From positions 22,540-86,539 of the forward strand of contig CAVPXB010000026.1 of assembly GCA_963709525.1 (NCBI GenBank): DNA of 64,000 nucleotides, in the 5' to 3' direction. Of the stretch, positions 21,092 through 30,399 are shown piece after piece. The notes below the pieces were generated by a model, which was not told where the DNA came from, did not search any database, and saw only the letters and a program-made list of their open reading frames with translations. The first letter of the stretch is position 1; each line of letters starts with the position of its first letter. The DNA is from CAIWHR01 sp963709525 (lineage in GTDB: Bacteria > Pseudomonadota > Gammaproteobacteria > Burkholderiales > Casimicrobiaceae). Position numbers and translations under genes: made by a program.

Positions 21092-22171
21092 CTAGGATTT
21101 CCGCGTGTCGAAAGCATCGCGCAGCGCGTCGCCGATGAAGGTCAGCAGCAGCATCGTCAACACCAGCAGCGCGAACGTGGGAAAGATGATCCACCACGAA
21201 TCGAGGTTGCTCTTGCCCTGGCGCAGCAGGTCGCCCAGCGACGGCACCGACGGCGGCACGCCGAGACCCAGGAAATCGAGCGACGTGAGCGCGACGATGG
21301 CCCCGCTCATCCGGAACGGCAGAAAGGTGATCACCGGCGTCAGCGAATTCGGCAGCACGTGGCGCCAGATGATCTGGCGGTTGGAAAGCCCCAGCGCGCG
21401 CGCTGCCTTGACGAACTCGAGGCCGCGGTTGCGCAGGAATTCGGCCCGCACATAGTCGGACAATCCCATCCACCCCCAGAGCGACAGCAGCACCAGCAGC
21501 AGCAGCAGCGACGGCTCGAAGATCGAGGCGAAGATGATCAGGAGATAGAGTTCCGGCACCGCGCCCCAGATCTCCATCATCCGTTGCACCGAGAGGTCGA
21601 TGCGCCCGCCGAAATAGCCCTGCACCGCGCCGGCGGCAATTCCCAGCACCGTGCCCGTGACCGTGAGCGCGAACGCGAACCAGATGCTGACCCGAAAGCC
21701 GTAGACGAGACGCGCGACCATGTCCTGGCCGAGGCTGTCGGTGCCGAGCCAGTTGCGCGCCGACGGCGGCGCGGGATTGGGCGCCTTGGCGAAGTAATCG
21801 ACCGACGTCGCCGAATGCGGGTTGACGGTGAAGAACGCCCAGTTGCCGGCGCTGGCGAAGGCGCCGGCCGTGAACGGATCCTTCCAGTCGGTCGGCGTCC
21901 CGAAGTCGCCGCCGAAGCGCGTCTCGGGCGGGTTGCTGACCAGCGGAAAGAATGTCTCGCCCTGGAAGCGCGCGACCAGCGGCCGATCGTTGCTCACCAG
22001 CTCGGCGAACGTCGTCAGCGCGAGCAGCACGGCGAAGATCCACAGCGACGCGTGGCCGATCCGGTTGCGGCGAAAGCGCGCCCACGCCCGCTGGTTCGGC
22101 GACATCGGGCGCATGGTTGCCGCGATCGACACTGCGTCGGCAGTCCCGGCGCCGGCGTTGAAGTCGTTCAT
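21092..22171 (-). CDS. yejE: Peptide ABC transporter permease YejE
   Basis: A 359-residue inner-membrane permease of the OppC type. The N-terminal OppC_N segment (SPNQRAWARFRRNRIGHASLW) precedes the first helix. A large periplasmic segment typical of YejE follows (SNDRPLVARFQGETFFPLVSN), then five C-terminal helices with the EAA-like loop (VKAARALGLSNRQIIWRHVLPNS, about residues 255-277) that contacts the ATPase. Ends just before yejF and begins 10 bases after yejB, so part of a single yejABEF transcript. Confidence 0.92.
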   Translation of the reverse strand: MNDFNAGAGTADAVSIAATMRPMSPNQRAWARFRRNRIGHASLWIFAVLLALTTFAELVSNDRPLVARFQGETFFPLVSNPPETRFGGDFGTPTDWKDPFTAGAFASAGNWAFFTVNPHSATSVDYFAKAPNPAPPSARNWLGTDSLGQDMVARLVYGFRVSIWFAFALTVTGTVLGIAAGAVQGYFGGRIDLSVQRMMEIWGAVPELYLLIIFASIFEPSLLLLLVLLSLWGWMGLSDYVRAEFLRNRGLEFVKAARALGLSNRQIIWRHVLPNSLTPVITFLPFRMSGAIVALTSLDFLGLGVPPSVPSLGDLLRQGKSNLDSWWIIFPTFALLVLTMLLLTFIGDALRDAFDTRKS

Positions 22172-22181
22172 CGCGCTGCCT

Positions 22182-23216
22182 CTACTTCGCCACGCTGCCG
22201 AACTGCACGCGCGGATCGACGACGACGTACAGCAGATCCGAGACGAGCTTGACGACCAGCCCGATCAGCGTGAACAGGTACAGCGAGCCCAGCACGACGG
22301 GATAATCGCGTCGCACCACCGACTCGTACGCGAGGAGCCCCAGGCCGTCGAGCGAAAACAGCGTTTCGATCAGCACGGAGCCCGCAAAGAACGCGCCGAC
22401 GAAAGCCGCCGGAAACCCGGTGATCAGGGGAATCAGCGCATTGCGGAAGATGTGCTTGTAGAGGACGCGCCGGTGCGACAGGCCCTTGGCGCGCGCGACC
22501 AGCACGTATTGCTTGCGCATCTCCTCGACGAAGGTGTTCTTGGTCAGCATCGTCATCACGGCGAAACTGCCGATCACCATGCAGACGAGCGGCAGCGTGA
22601 TATGCCAGAAGTAGTCGGTGATCCGCGCCGGCCATGCGAGCTCGGCCCAGTTGTCGGAGGTGAGCCCCCGCAACGGGAACCACTCGAAGAATGTTCCGCC
22701 GGCAAAGAGCACGATGAGGAAAACGCCCAGCACGAAGCCGGGAATCGCATAGCCGATCAGCACGAAGAACGAACTGACGATGTCGAAGCGCGAGCCCTCG
22801 CGCACCGCCTTGGCCACGCCGAGCGGAATGGAGATGAGGTACGAGAGCAGGAAGGTCCAGACGCCGAGACTGATCGATACCGGCAGCTTCTCCTTGATCA
22901 GCGTCCAGACGTCCTTGTTGTGCAGAAAGCTCCGCCCGAGGTCGAAGCGCGCGAAGCTGACGAGCATCTCGACGTAGCGCACGTGCGCCGGCTTGTCGAA
23001 GCCGTACAGCTTCTTCAACTCCTCGATCTGCTGCTTGTCGATATCGCGCCCCGCCTTGTAGGCAATGCCGTCGCCCTTCTGGCTCGCGCGCGCCTCGGCC
23101 ATGATCTGGTCGATCGGCCCGCCGGGGACGAACTGGATGACGACGAAGGTGATCGTCAGCGCGCCGAGCAGGGTCGGCAGCATCAGGGCGAGGCGCTTGA
23201 GAATGTAGGTCAGCAT
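22182..23216 (-). CDS. yejB: Peptide ABC transporter permease YejB
   Basis: A 344-residue OppB-type permease with about six helices. It starts MLTYILKRLALMLPTLLGAL, the usual N-terminal helix. A long periplasmic insertion between helix 1 and 2 (about 30-110, including GDGIAYKAGRDIDKQQIEELKKLYGF) is the YejB hallmark. The EAA loop reads VLVARAKGLSHRRVLYKHIFRNAL (about residues 230-254). Located 24 bases downstream of yejA. Confidence 0.92.
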   Translation of the reverse strand: MLTYILKRLALMLPTLLGALTITFVVIQFVPGGPIDQIMAEARASQKGDGIAYKAGRDIDKQQIEELKKLYGFDKPAHVRYVEMLVSFARFDLGRSFLHNKDVWTLIKEKLPVSISLGVWTFLLSYLISIPLGVAKAVREGSRFDIVSSFFVLIGYAIPGFVLGVFLIVLFAGGTFFEWFPLRGLTSDNWAELAWPARITDYFWHITLPLVCMVIGSFAVMTMLTKNTFVEEMRKQYVLVARAKGLSHRRVLYKHIFRNALIPLITGFPAAFVGAFFAGSVLIETLFSLDGLGLLAYESVVRRDYPVVLGSLYLFTLIGLVVKLVSDLLYVVVDPRVQFGSVAK

Positions 23217-23240
23217 GGGGAATGGCTCGTCTTTGCGCCG

Positions 23241-25163
23241 TCAGCGCTTCGCCGGATCCTTGATCCACCACGTGGTCACCGGCCACGCGGGCTGCTCGGT
23301 CAGCGCACTGTCGATGGTGAAGTACTTGGGACGCGTCGCCGGAATGCCGAACTTGTCCCAATAGGATGCAGGCTCGGCGGCAAAGTAGAGTTCGGGCACC
23401 TGCCAGTGATTCCACATCACGACGCGGTCGAGCGCGCGGGCGGCGTTGCGCAGCTCGTCCATCGTCTGCGCCTTCGACATCGCCTCGAGGATGTGGTCGA
23501 CGGCCCGGCTTTTCACGCCGCGGAAGTTGTTGTTGCCCTTCTCGTCGGCCGACTTGCTGCCGTAGAGCGTCGTGTAACTGGCCGCATCGGGCAGCGTGAA
23601 ATCGCCTTCGACGATGGTGATCATGTCGAAGTCGTATTCCTCGAGCCGGCGCCGATACAGCGCGAAATCGACCTGGCGCACCTTGAGCTTGATGCCGAGC
23701 TTGTCGAGGTTTCGCTCCCAGTCGGCCAGCCGGCCGCCTTCGCTGGGCGACAGGTACTCGATCTCGAAAGGCTCGCCTGCGGCGTTGCGCATGCGGCCAT
23801 CGGGTGCCAGCTTCCAGCCGGCCGCCTCGAACAGCGCGCGCGCCTTGAGCAGGTTGGCGCGCAGCTTCAGCGGGTCGCCGTCGGTAGGCGGCGCGCGATA
23901 CGGCGGGCCGAACACCTCGGGGGGCAGTTCGGCCCGGAACGGCTCCAGCAGCGCGAGTTCTCCAGGCGATGGCAGGCCCTCGGCGACAAACTCGGAGTTG
24001 TTGAACAGGCTGTGCGCCCGCTTGAACATCCGGTAGCGATTGTTGGTGTCGAAGTCGAAGGTATAGCCCAGCGCTTCGCGCACGCGGATGTCCTGGAAGA
24101 TCGGGCGCCGCAGGTTGAGCTCGTAGGCCTGCAATCCCTGCCCGGTCTGGGTCTCGAACAGGTCCTTCCGGATCCTGCCGTCATCCCATTTGGGGCCCTT
24201 GTGCTGGCGATTCCACGTCCGCGCCCCATAGACCTTGACGATGTCGAACTCGCCGGCCTTGAACGCTTCGGTCGCCACCGCCTCGTCCTTGTAGTAGCGA
24301 TAGACGACGCGGTCGAAGTTGAAGAAGCCGCGGCGCACGCCCAGATCCCGCGCCCAATAGTCGGGGTTGCGCTTGAACTCCAGGCGGCGCCCCGAATCGG
24401 CGGCCGCGATCGTGTACGGCCCGCTGGTGATCGGATACTCGGTCACGATCTCGTCGAAGCGCTTGGGCGTGCCGTCGGGGCCGGCGCCCCACTTCCGGGA
24501 AAACACGCGCATGGTGCCGATGGTGAAGAGCGTGTCGTTGGTCTTTTCCTTGAGGTCGAAGCGGATGGTTCGCTCGTCGATGATCACCGCCTGCGCGACC
24601 GGCGCGAACGCGGTCTGGTAGGTCGGCGACGCGTACTTGCCGGACAACGCCTCGAAGCTGTGCTTGACGTCGGCGGCCGTCACCGGGTCGCCGTTGTGGA
24701 AGCGCGCCTTCGGGTGGAGCCTGAACGTGATCGACGACTTGTCGGGCGCGATCAGCATTTCCTCGGCCAGCAGGCCGTACATCGTCTGCGGTTCGTCGCC
24801 GGCGAGAACCGCCAACGGCTCGAACATGTAGATCATGGTTCCGGCCGGCGCGTTGCCCTTGACGGTGAAGGTGTTGAACTTGTCGAAGCTCGTGCGCCGG
24901 TCCGGATTGCGCAGATACAGCGTGCCGCCCTTGGGCGCGTCCGGGTTCGCGTACTCGAAGTGCGCGAAGCCGCGCGGGTATTTCGGCGGACCGAACGCGG
25001 CGTAGCCGTGCGTCCAGGTTCCGGTGACCGCCGCTCCAGCGCCTGGCGCCGCGGTGGGCGCAGCCGCGTGCGCGCCGGCCCAGGACAACCACGCCAGGGC
25101 GGCGGCCGCGAGGACAACAAGGTGGAGCAATGGCCCCGAGCGGGCCTGGCGGAGTGTCGACAA
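23241..25163 (-). CDS. yejA: Periplasmic peptide-binding protein YejA
   Basis: SBP_bac_5 (family 5) solute-binding protein, about 640 residues against 604 in E. coli. A hydrophobic signal region (LLHLVVLAAAALAWLSWAGAHAA) ends in AHA, giving a plausible signal peptidase site. The body contains the family blocks GTLYLRNPDRRTSFDKFN, RLHPKARFHNGDPVTAADVKHSF and FNFDRVVYRYYKDE. There is no convincing in-frame ATG: the frame stays open to 25310 but that extension does not look like protein. Either TTG at 25163 is used, or an ATG at 25194 (MRGFTAASATL) is joined by a one-base shift. I have used the TTG as the minimum. YejA captures peptides; with GH88 nearby an oligosaccharide ligand is conceivable. 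Confidence 0.9.
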   Translation of the reverse strand: MSTLRQARSGPLLHLVVLAAAALAWLSWAGAHAAAPTAAPGAGAAVTGTWTHGYAAFGPPKYPRGFAHFEYANPDAPKGGTLYLRNPDRRTSFDKFNTFTVKGNAPAGTMIYMFEPLAVLAGDEPQTMYGLLAEEMLIAPDKSSITFRLHPKARFHNGDPVTAADVKHSFEALSGKYASPTYQTAFAPVAQAVIIDERTIRFDLKEKTNDTLFTIGTMRVFSRKWGAGPDGTPKRFDEIVTEYPITSGPYTIAAADSGRRLEFKRNPDYWARDLGVRRGFFNFDRVVYRYYKDEAVATEAFKAGEFDIVKVYGARTWNRQHKGPKWDDGRIRKDLFETQTGQGLQAYELNLRRPIFQDIRVREALGYTFDFDTNNRYRMFKRAHSLFNNSEFVAEGLPSPGELALLEPFRAELPPEVFGPPYRAPPTDGDPLKLRANLLKARALFEAAGWKLAPDGRMRNAAGEPFEIEYLSPSEGGRLADWERNLDKLGIKLKVRQVDFALYRRRLEEYDFDMITIVEGDFTLPDAASYTTLYGSKSADEKGNNNFRGVKSRAVDHILEAMSKAQTMDELRNAARALDRVVMWNHWQVPELYFAAEPASYWDKFGIPATRPKYFTIDSALTEQPAWPVTTWWIKDPAKR

Positions 25164-25339
25164 GGGTGGCTGAAGCGGCGGTAAACCCGCGCATGATTGC
25201 GTTTTTGAAGGCGGAGTGCAACCGCGGGGTCGAGGCGGGTGGTTGCAGCCGCGCCCGCTGCAACGCCGCGCGAAGGCAATCGCCTTACAATACGGACCGG
25301 CCTTCTGCATGCAGCACGGCCGCTGCGCCTGACAACCGA

Positions 25340-26140
25340 GTGTCCATCGTGCCCCCCATCCCCACCGTTCTCATCACCGGCGCGAGCCGGGGCCTTGGCC
25401 GCGGCATCGCGATCGAAGCCGCGGCGCAGGGCTTGTCCGTCGCCATCAATTACGCCAGCAACCGCGCGGCGGCCGACGCGACCGCAGCGCTCTGCCGCCA
25501 GGTGGCGCCCGATCCCGCGCAGCAGTTCGTCCCGGTAGCAGGCGACATCAGCCGGCGCGCTGACCGATATGCTCTCTTCGACGCGACGCTTGCGGCACTC
25601 GGTCGCCTCGATGCGCTGGTCAACAATGCGGGCATCGCGCCGCGCGTGCGCGCCGACATCACCGAGGCAAGCGAGGAATCGTTCGAGGAGATCGTCCGCA
25701 CCAATCTGCAGGGACCCTATTTCCTCACCCAGCGCGTCGCCCGTCACTGGCTGGAAGAACCCTACCCGCCCGCGCTGCCCGGCGGCTTCAAGATCGTTTT
25801 CGTCACCTCGATCTCGGCCGACACGGCGTCGGTGAATCGCGGCGACTACTGCATCTCCAAGGCGGGCCTCGCGATGGCGTCGCAACTTTGGGCCGCGCGC
25901 CTCGCCGCCGAGAACGTGCAGGTCGTCGAGCTGCGCCCCGGCATCATGGCGACCGACATGACCAGCGGCGTCAAGGAAAAATACGACCGGCTGATTGCGG
26001 AAGGACTCGTGCCCCAGCGCCGCTGGGGTTCGGCCGACGACGTGGGCCGCGCCGTGCGCGCGATCCTCGCCGGATCGTTTCCCTACACCACCGGCGACGT
26101 GATCCACCTCGACGGCGGTTTCCACATGCGTCGCCTGTGA
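25340..26140 (+). CDS. Short-chain dehydrogenase/reductase (FabG-like)
   Basis: A 266-residue classical SDR. The N-terminal NAD(P) motif TGASRGLGRG is at about residues 14-23, NNAG at about 96-99, the catalytic Ser in VTSISAD and the catalytic YxxxK as YCISK at about 172-176. No ATG precedes the Rossmann motif closely, so GTG at 25340 or 25349 is likely. It is divergent from yejA and 28 bases before the GH88-like gene, suggesting an operon. With a uronyl hydrolase the natural guess is a reductase for a keto-uronate product (as DEH reductases are SDRs), but substrate is not visible in the sequence. Confidence 0.88.
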   Translation: MSIVPPIPTVLITGASRGLGRGIAIEAAAQGLSVAINYASNRAAADATAALCRQVAPDPAQQFVPVAGDISRRADRYALFDATLAALGRLDALVNNAGIAPRVRADITEASEESFEEIVRTNLQGPYFLTQRVARHWLEEPYPPALPGGFKIVFVTSISADTASVNRGDYCISKAGLAMASQLWAARLAAENVQVVELRPGIMATDMTSGVKEKYDRLIAEGLVPQRRWGSADDVGRAVRAILAGSFPYTTGDVIHLDGGFHMRRL

Positions 26141-26168
26141 CTTCTCGACCCGACCCCGGCGAACAGCC

Positions 26169-27548
26169 ATGATTCACATCGATGCCAGCCTCACCCCTGC
26201 GGCGCTCCTGCGCGCGATCGATCGCGTATTCGAACTCTCGGCGCGCAAGATCGCCCTGATCGACAAGCAGTGGGATTCCTCCAAGGGCACGCCGGTATTC
26301 ACCTGGGCGGGCCGCTACACTTCGCGCGGCTGGACCGAGTGGACGCAGGGGTTCCAGTTCGGCTCGGCGATTCTGCAGTTCGACGCGACCAACGACGCGA
26401 AGATGCTCGACATCGGGCGCCGGGGCACGCTGAAACACATGGCCAGCCACGTGAGCCACATCGGTGTCCACGATCACGGCTTCAACAACATCTCGACCTA
26501 CGGCAACCTGTTGCGGCTCGCGCGCGAGGGGCGGATCGCGGCCGACCCCTGGGAAGTCCATTTTCACGAGCTTGCGTTGAAGCTCTCCGGCGCCATCCAG
26601 GCCGCGCGCTGGACCGAGCTGCCCGACGGGCTCGGCTACATCCCTTCGTTCAACGGCCCGCATTCGCTGTTTGCCGACACCATGCGCTCGCTGCGGTCGC
26701 TCGCGGTGGCGCATCAGCTGGGGCACGTGCTCATGGGCGAGCGCGATCGCCGCATATCGCTCTTGCAGCGGCTGATCCAGCACGCCGACACCAATGCGCG
26801 CTACAACGTCTATTTTGGCCAGGGACGCGACAGCTACGACATCCGCGGCCGCGTCGCGCACGAGTCGGTGTTCAATACCAACGACGGCTCGTATCGTTGC
26901 CCGAGCTCGCAGCAGGGCTACACGGCGTTCTCGACCTGGACGCGCGGCCTTGCCTGGGTGTTGCTCGGCTACGCCGAGCAGCTCGAGTTCCTCGACACGC
27001 GGAAGGATGCCGAACTCAAGCCCTTCGGCGGCAAGCGAGCGCTGCTCGCGCGCTATCTCGATGCGGCTCGGGCGACCGCCGACTTCTATCTCGAGTACAC
27101 GCCGACCTGCGGCGTGCCGTACTGGGACACCGGCGCGCCCGGACTCGTCCATCTGGGAGACTATCTCGACCGCCCGGCGGACCCCTACAACGAGCACGAG
27201 CCCGTCGACAGTTCGGCGGCCGCAATCACCGCACAGGGATTGATCCGGCTCGGCAACCACCTCGGCACCCGCGGCAAGGCGCGCGCCGGGGCGCGTTATC
27301 TCGCCGCCGGCCTGACGGTCGCGAAGACGCTGTTCGCCGAACCGTATTTGTCTGCCGATCCGAAACACCAGGGCCTGTTGCTGCACTCGATCTACCACCG
27401 GCCCAACGGCTGGGACTACGTTCCCAGGGGCAGTCGGATTCCCTGCGGCGAATCCTGCATGTGGGGCGACTATCACCTGCGCGAACTCGCGTTGCTGATC
27501 CGGCGCATGGCGACCAAAGCGCCGTACTACGCGTTCTTTCTGCGCTGA
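26169..27548 (+). CDS. GH88-like unsaturated glucuronyl hydrolase
   Basis: A 459-residue (alpha/alpha)6-barrel protein resembling glycoside hydrolase family 88, which hydrates the 4,5-unsaturated uronic acid at the end of polysaccharide-lyase products. Family-like blocks are HDHGFNNIST (Asp about 102, equivalent to the nucleophile/acid position), NTNDGSYRCPSS, TWTRGLAW, GVPYWDTGAP, DSSAAAITAQGLIRL and GESCMWGDYHLRELAL near the end. No signal peptide, so cytoplasmic, acting on imported oligosaccharides. It follows the SDR by 28 bases and precedes the TehA-like gene by 14. No lyase gene is in the window. Family assignment is confident; exact substrate is not. Confidence 0.85.
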   Translation: MIHIDASLTPAALLRAIDRVFELSARKIALIDKQWDSSKGTPVFTWAGRYTSRGWTEWTQGFQFGSAILQFDATNDAKMLDIGRRGTLKHMASHVSHIGVHDHGFNNISTYGNLLRLAREGRIAADPWEVHFHELALKLSGAIQAARWTELPDGLGYIPSFNGPHSLFADTMRSLRSLAVAHQLGHVLMGERDRRISLLQRLIQHADTNARYNVYFGQGRDSYDIRGRVAHESVFNTNDGSYRCPSSQQGYTAFSTWTRGLAWVLLGYAEQLEFLDTRKDAELKPFGGKRALLARYLDAARATADFYLEYTPTCGVPYWDTGAPGLVHLGDYLDRPADPYNEHEPVDSSAAAITAQGLIRLGNHLGTRGKARAGARYLAAGLTVAKTLFAEPYLSADPKHQGLLLHSIYHRPNGWDYVPRGSRIPCGESCMWGDYHLRELALLIRRMATKAPYYAFFLR

Positions 27549-27562
27549 AGCCGCGAGCCGAA

Positions 27563-28543
27563 ATGCCTCCCCTGCCGCAGACCGCCCCCCGCCCATGGCT
27601 CGCCCGGTTGCAACCGGGCCTGTTCGGCATCGTCCTGGGAACGCTGGGCCTCGCCGGGGCTTGGCGCCGACTGGAGCCACTCACCGGCCCAGCGTCGGGA
27701 ACGGCGGGGGATGGATTGCTGTACGCGGGCGTTGCGCTGCTCGTCATCCTGTCGCTGCTGTGGGGTGCCAAGCTCGTCCGTCATCGCGCAAGCGTATACC
27801 GGGAGTGGAGGCATCCTGTGCAGGGCCCGTTGATGGCATTGCTGCCGGTCTCGACCTTGCTCGCGATCGCGTTGGCGGCGCCGATCCCCCCCGCGTACCG
27901 CGACGGCGCGCTGGCCTTGACGCTCGCGGCGCTGGCGATGCAGGGCGCGATCGCGTGGCAGGTCGTCTCGCAGCTTGCCACCGGCCGTATGCCGAGCGAA
28001 CTCCTGTCGCCGGCGCTCTATCTGCCCATCGTGCCGGGGGGTTTCGTCGGCGCGATGACGCTGTCGGCGCTGGGTTTCCCCGGCTGGGCCGCGCTGCTGC
28101 TGGGAATGGGTGCGGGGGGTTGGGCACTGCTCGAGGTGCGCATCCTGCACCGGCTGTTTGCCGGGCCGCTGCCGCCGGAATTGCGGCACACGCTGGGAAT
28201 CGAAATTGCCCCTGCCGCCGTGGGAACGCTCGCCGTGGCGACGCTGTGGCCGCACCTCCCGGCGGAGGTGCTGATGGTCGGACTCGGCGTCGCCAGCGGC
28301 CCGGTGTTCGCGGTGCTCACGCGGTGGCGCTGGTGGACGGACGTTCCGTTTTCGGCCGGATTCTGGTCGTTCTCGTTTCCGCTGGCCGCGCTGGCCGGCT
28401 CGGCCGTGGAGGCCGTGCGCCGTGGCGGCTGGCCGCCGGCGGTGGCGTCGGGCGCTGTGCTGCTGGCCACCGCCGTCATCGCTTATCTGGCGGCGCGCAC
28501 GCTCTGGCTGCTGCTGCGCGGACGCCTGTTGCCGCCGGCTTGA
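27563..28543 (+). CDS. TehA/SLAC1-type anion channel or C4-dicarboxylate exporter
   Basis: A 326-residue integral membrane protein with about ten hydrophobic segments, the size of E. coli TehA (330). Features of the TDT/SLAC1 family are the N-terminal PGLFGIVLGTLGLAGAW helix, PALYLPIVPGGFVGAMTL in the middle and PFSAGFWSFSFPLAALA near the C-terminus (TehA has WGFTFPL-like sequence here). Family members pass anions or efflux compounds; tellurite resistance is one phenotype only. Start ATG at 27563 lies 14 bases after the GH88 stop and the gene is convergent with the next one. It may be a carboxylate channel associated with uronate use, but that is inference. Confidence 0.8.
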   Translation: MPPLPQTAPRPWLARLQPGLFGIVLGTLGLAGAWRRLEPLTGPASGTAGDGLLYAGVALLVILSLLWGAKLVRHRASVYREWRHPVQGPLMALLPVSTLLAIALAAPIPPAYRDGALALTLAALAMQGAIAWQVVSQLATGRMPSELLSPALYLPIVPGGFVGAMTLSALGFPGWAALLLGMGAGGWALLEVRILHRLFAGPLPPELRHTLGIEIAPAAVGTLAVATLWPHLPAEVLMVGLGVASGPVFAVLTRWRWWTDVPFSAGFWSFSFPLAALAGSAVEAVRRGGWPPAVASGAVLLATAVIAYLAARTLWLLLRGRLLPPA

Positions 28544-28549
28544 CCCAAG

Positions 28550-29029
28550 TCAGTTGACCAACGGCAGCGCGCCCGCGATGTCGTAGTCCTGCACCGTGCG
28601 AATCTTGTTTTCGAGTTGCAGGTAGCGTGCGACTTTGCGCGGCGGCAGCGCCCGGTTGAGGCGGTTCTGGTAGGCCCGCAAAGTCTTCACTTCCTCATCG
28701 TCGATGGCGATCGACTCCGCGAGCAGGCTCTTCGCCTGCGCGTCGGTAATGGGCTTGTCGCGCGAGACCAGGTCTTCGAAGGCGCGAGCCTTGCGTCGAT
28801 TGAGGGTGTCGAGTTTCAACTGATACGCGCTGTAGAGCGGCCAGAATTTCTTCGCCTCGGCGTCCGTGAGCATGACGGTCGATCTGACCAGCGCTTTCTT
28901 GTCGGTCTTGACCGCCGTTCGCAGCGCCTGCAGGTCGGTGCCGTCGAAAGCCTTGTCCTGTGCCAGCGCGAATTGCGAAATGGCCATGACCATGGCCAGC
29001 AGCAGGACGACAGGCGATGTCTTCATCAT
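28550..29029 (-). CDS. Periplasmic helical protein of unknown function
   Basis: A 159-residue exported protein. The signal peptide (KTSPVVLLLAMVMAISQFALAQ) is clear. The mature part is mostly charged helix (KTDKKALVRSTVMLTDAEAKKFWPLY; DEEVKTLRAYQNRLNRALPPRKVARYLQLENKI), similar in plan to CpxP/Spy-like or heavy-metal sensor periplasmic helical proteins. I cannot name a family. Start is one of two tandem ATGs at 29029/29026 after GAGGAA. It is convergent with the TehA-like gene. The 29030-29340 stretch upstream, shared with the divergent DUF2934 gene, shows no other recognisable feature. Confidence 0.75.
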   Translation of the reverse strand: MMKTSPVVLLLAMVMAISQFALAQDKAFDGTDLQALRTAVKTDKKALVRSTVMLTDAEAKKFWPLYSAYQLKLDTLNRRKARAFEDLVSRDKPITDAQAKSLLAESIAIDDEEVKTLRAYQNRLNRALPPRKVARYLQLENKIRTVQDYDIAGALPLVN

Positions 29030-29340
29030 GATTCCTCGGCATTCGGGTTGAAGCCAGCGCCCCGACATCGGGCGTTGGCGTAGCCGCTCATTCTACCGTC
29101 ACCGGCGGCAGTGGCGGCAGTGGCGGAATGGACGCTTCGCGCCACCGTGGCGCCGCCCCGGCCGCGACATCGCCCGTCGCGCCTGTCCGCGCACCCTGTC
29201 GAGGCGCGCACAGCGCCAGACTCGTGCGCTTCCGGCACCGCCTGATCGCGCGGTGCGACACGCCCGTTTTCGCTCGCGCTGTAAGGGTAGAATGCAGGGG
29301 TCGACACTCGACTTTTTTTCATCCACCAGGACCACTTGCC

Positions 29341-29814
29341 ATGTCCCCGACCCCTCCCCGCAAGACGACCTCACGCAAGACTGCAGCCGCCGAGCCCTTG
29401 GCCGCCGCCGGGAAGACGCCGACCCGCGGTGAAGCGCTCGTCTCCAGGAAGAAAGTGGTCGCCGTCGAACCCGCAGCCGAAGCGCCGAAGGTGGCCAGGA
29501 AATCCGCCGTCGCGAAACCGAAGACCCCGGCCAAGAAGGCCGCGAGCGGACCGACGGGCACCCGCAAGCCATCGGTCGCCGCCGGAACCGGAGCGGTCGC
29601 CGCGCCCGCTGCGGAACCCAGGCGCAAGTCGCCTGTCCGCATCCACGCCGCGCCGGCGACCCTTTCGCCACCGGAGCGGCACCGTCTCATCGAGGTGGCC
29701 GCGTATTACATCGCGGAGCGGCGCGGCTTCGGCGGCGGATCGCACCACGACGACTGGGTGCAGGCAGAGCGCGAGGTCGACGCGATGATCGCAGCGGGGA
29801 AGTTCAACGCCTGA
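29341..29814 (+). CDS. DUF2934 protein with Lys/Ala/Pro-rich tail
   Basis: A 157-residue basic protein. Residues 1 to about 105 are low-complexity Lys, Ala, Pro and Thr rich (KTTSRKTAAAEP; KPKTPAKKAASG), like bacterial histone H1-type tails. Residues about 112-155 match DUF2934: RHRLIEVAAYYIAERRGF followed by HHDDWVQAEREVDAMIA. Such proteins are common in Betaproteobacteria and their function is not established; the basic tail suggests nucleic acid binding. The ATG at 29341 is used because the upstream frame is not protein-like. Confidence 0.75.
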   Translation: MSPTPPRKTTSRKTAAAEPLAAAGKTPTRGEALVSRKKVVAVEPAAEAPKVARKSAVAKPKTPAKKAASGPTGTRKPSVAAGTGAVAAPAAEPRRKSPVRIHAAPATLSPPERHRLIEVAAYYIAERRGFGGGSHHDDWVQAEREVDAMIAAGKFNA

Positions 29815-29965
29815 GCGCCGGCGTTGACCGCGCCGGGAGCGCGGCGGGCTGCCAGCGCGCACGCACCCGGTGGTGCCGACGGGCGGCCGCGCGGTTCGCG
29901 GCGGGCTCGTTTGGCCGTTCGCGCGGGCTCAAGAGGAAGATTTCGAGCCTCTGTGGGCATCACTG

Positions 29966-30196
29966 TTGATCCGGCATGAATATGATTGAACCGTTCGCCC
30001 TGAATGCAACTCAACCGTTCGTCCTGAGCCTGTCGAAGGAAGCCTGTCGAAGGAAGCTTGTCGAAGGAAGCCTGTCCGAGTCAATCGAAGGGCCTGTCCT
30101 GAGTCAATCGAAGGGCCTGTCCTGAGTCAATCGAAGGGCCTGTCCTGAGTCAATCGAAGGGGCTTCGACGGGCTCAGCCCGAACGGAAATTCATAC
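29966..30196. repeat. REP-like element with internal tandem repeats, copy 1
   Basis: Begins near TTGATCCGGCATGAATATG and contains GTTCGTCCTGAGCCTGTCGAAG cores, three or four 14-base units around GGAAGCCTGTCGAA, then four 23-base units of GGGCCTGTCCTGAGTCAATCGAA, and ends GGCTCAGCCCGAACGG. The CCGTTCG...CTGAGC...GTCGAAG core with its inverted partner is a widespread bacterial REP-type sequence. The same element in reverse orientation, with a different internal unit expanded, is at 32695-32951. The rest of 29815-29965 is GC-rich and holds nothing I recognise. Confidence 0.85.
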
Positions 30197-30213
30197 ATCA
30201 CCGTGCCGGATCA

Positions 30214-30380
30214 ATGAGAGGCTGAGAGTCTTTCGATCATGCCCGCTCATCACGCCAGAAGACGCCCGCTCTTCGTTGCAAATGCTCGCCATAGCCCGAG
30301 CTATGGCTGCGCTTTGCGCCTCGATCGGACGCCTTCTGGCGCGCCGCTCGGACACGCCCGAAAAACTCTCAGCCTCTGAG
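30214..30380. repeat. Large imperfect palindrome (~80-bp arms)
   Basis: The left arm from 30214 (GAGAGGCTGAGAGTCTTTCG, later CACGCCAGAAGACGCCCG) pairs with the right arm ending 30380 (CGAAAAACTCTCAGCCTC, earlier CGGACGCCTTCTGGCGCG). By eye about 70 per cent of positions match, and the apex is the perfect palindrome GCCATAGCCCGAGCTATGGC at about 30288-30307. It begins 20 bases beyond the ridA stop, so a transcript would fold into one long hairpin that could end or protect the ridA mRNA. It may also be a small non-autonomous mobile element. Confidence 0.8.
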
Positions 30381-30399
30381 CCCCCGCAGGTCGCCCCCC

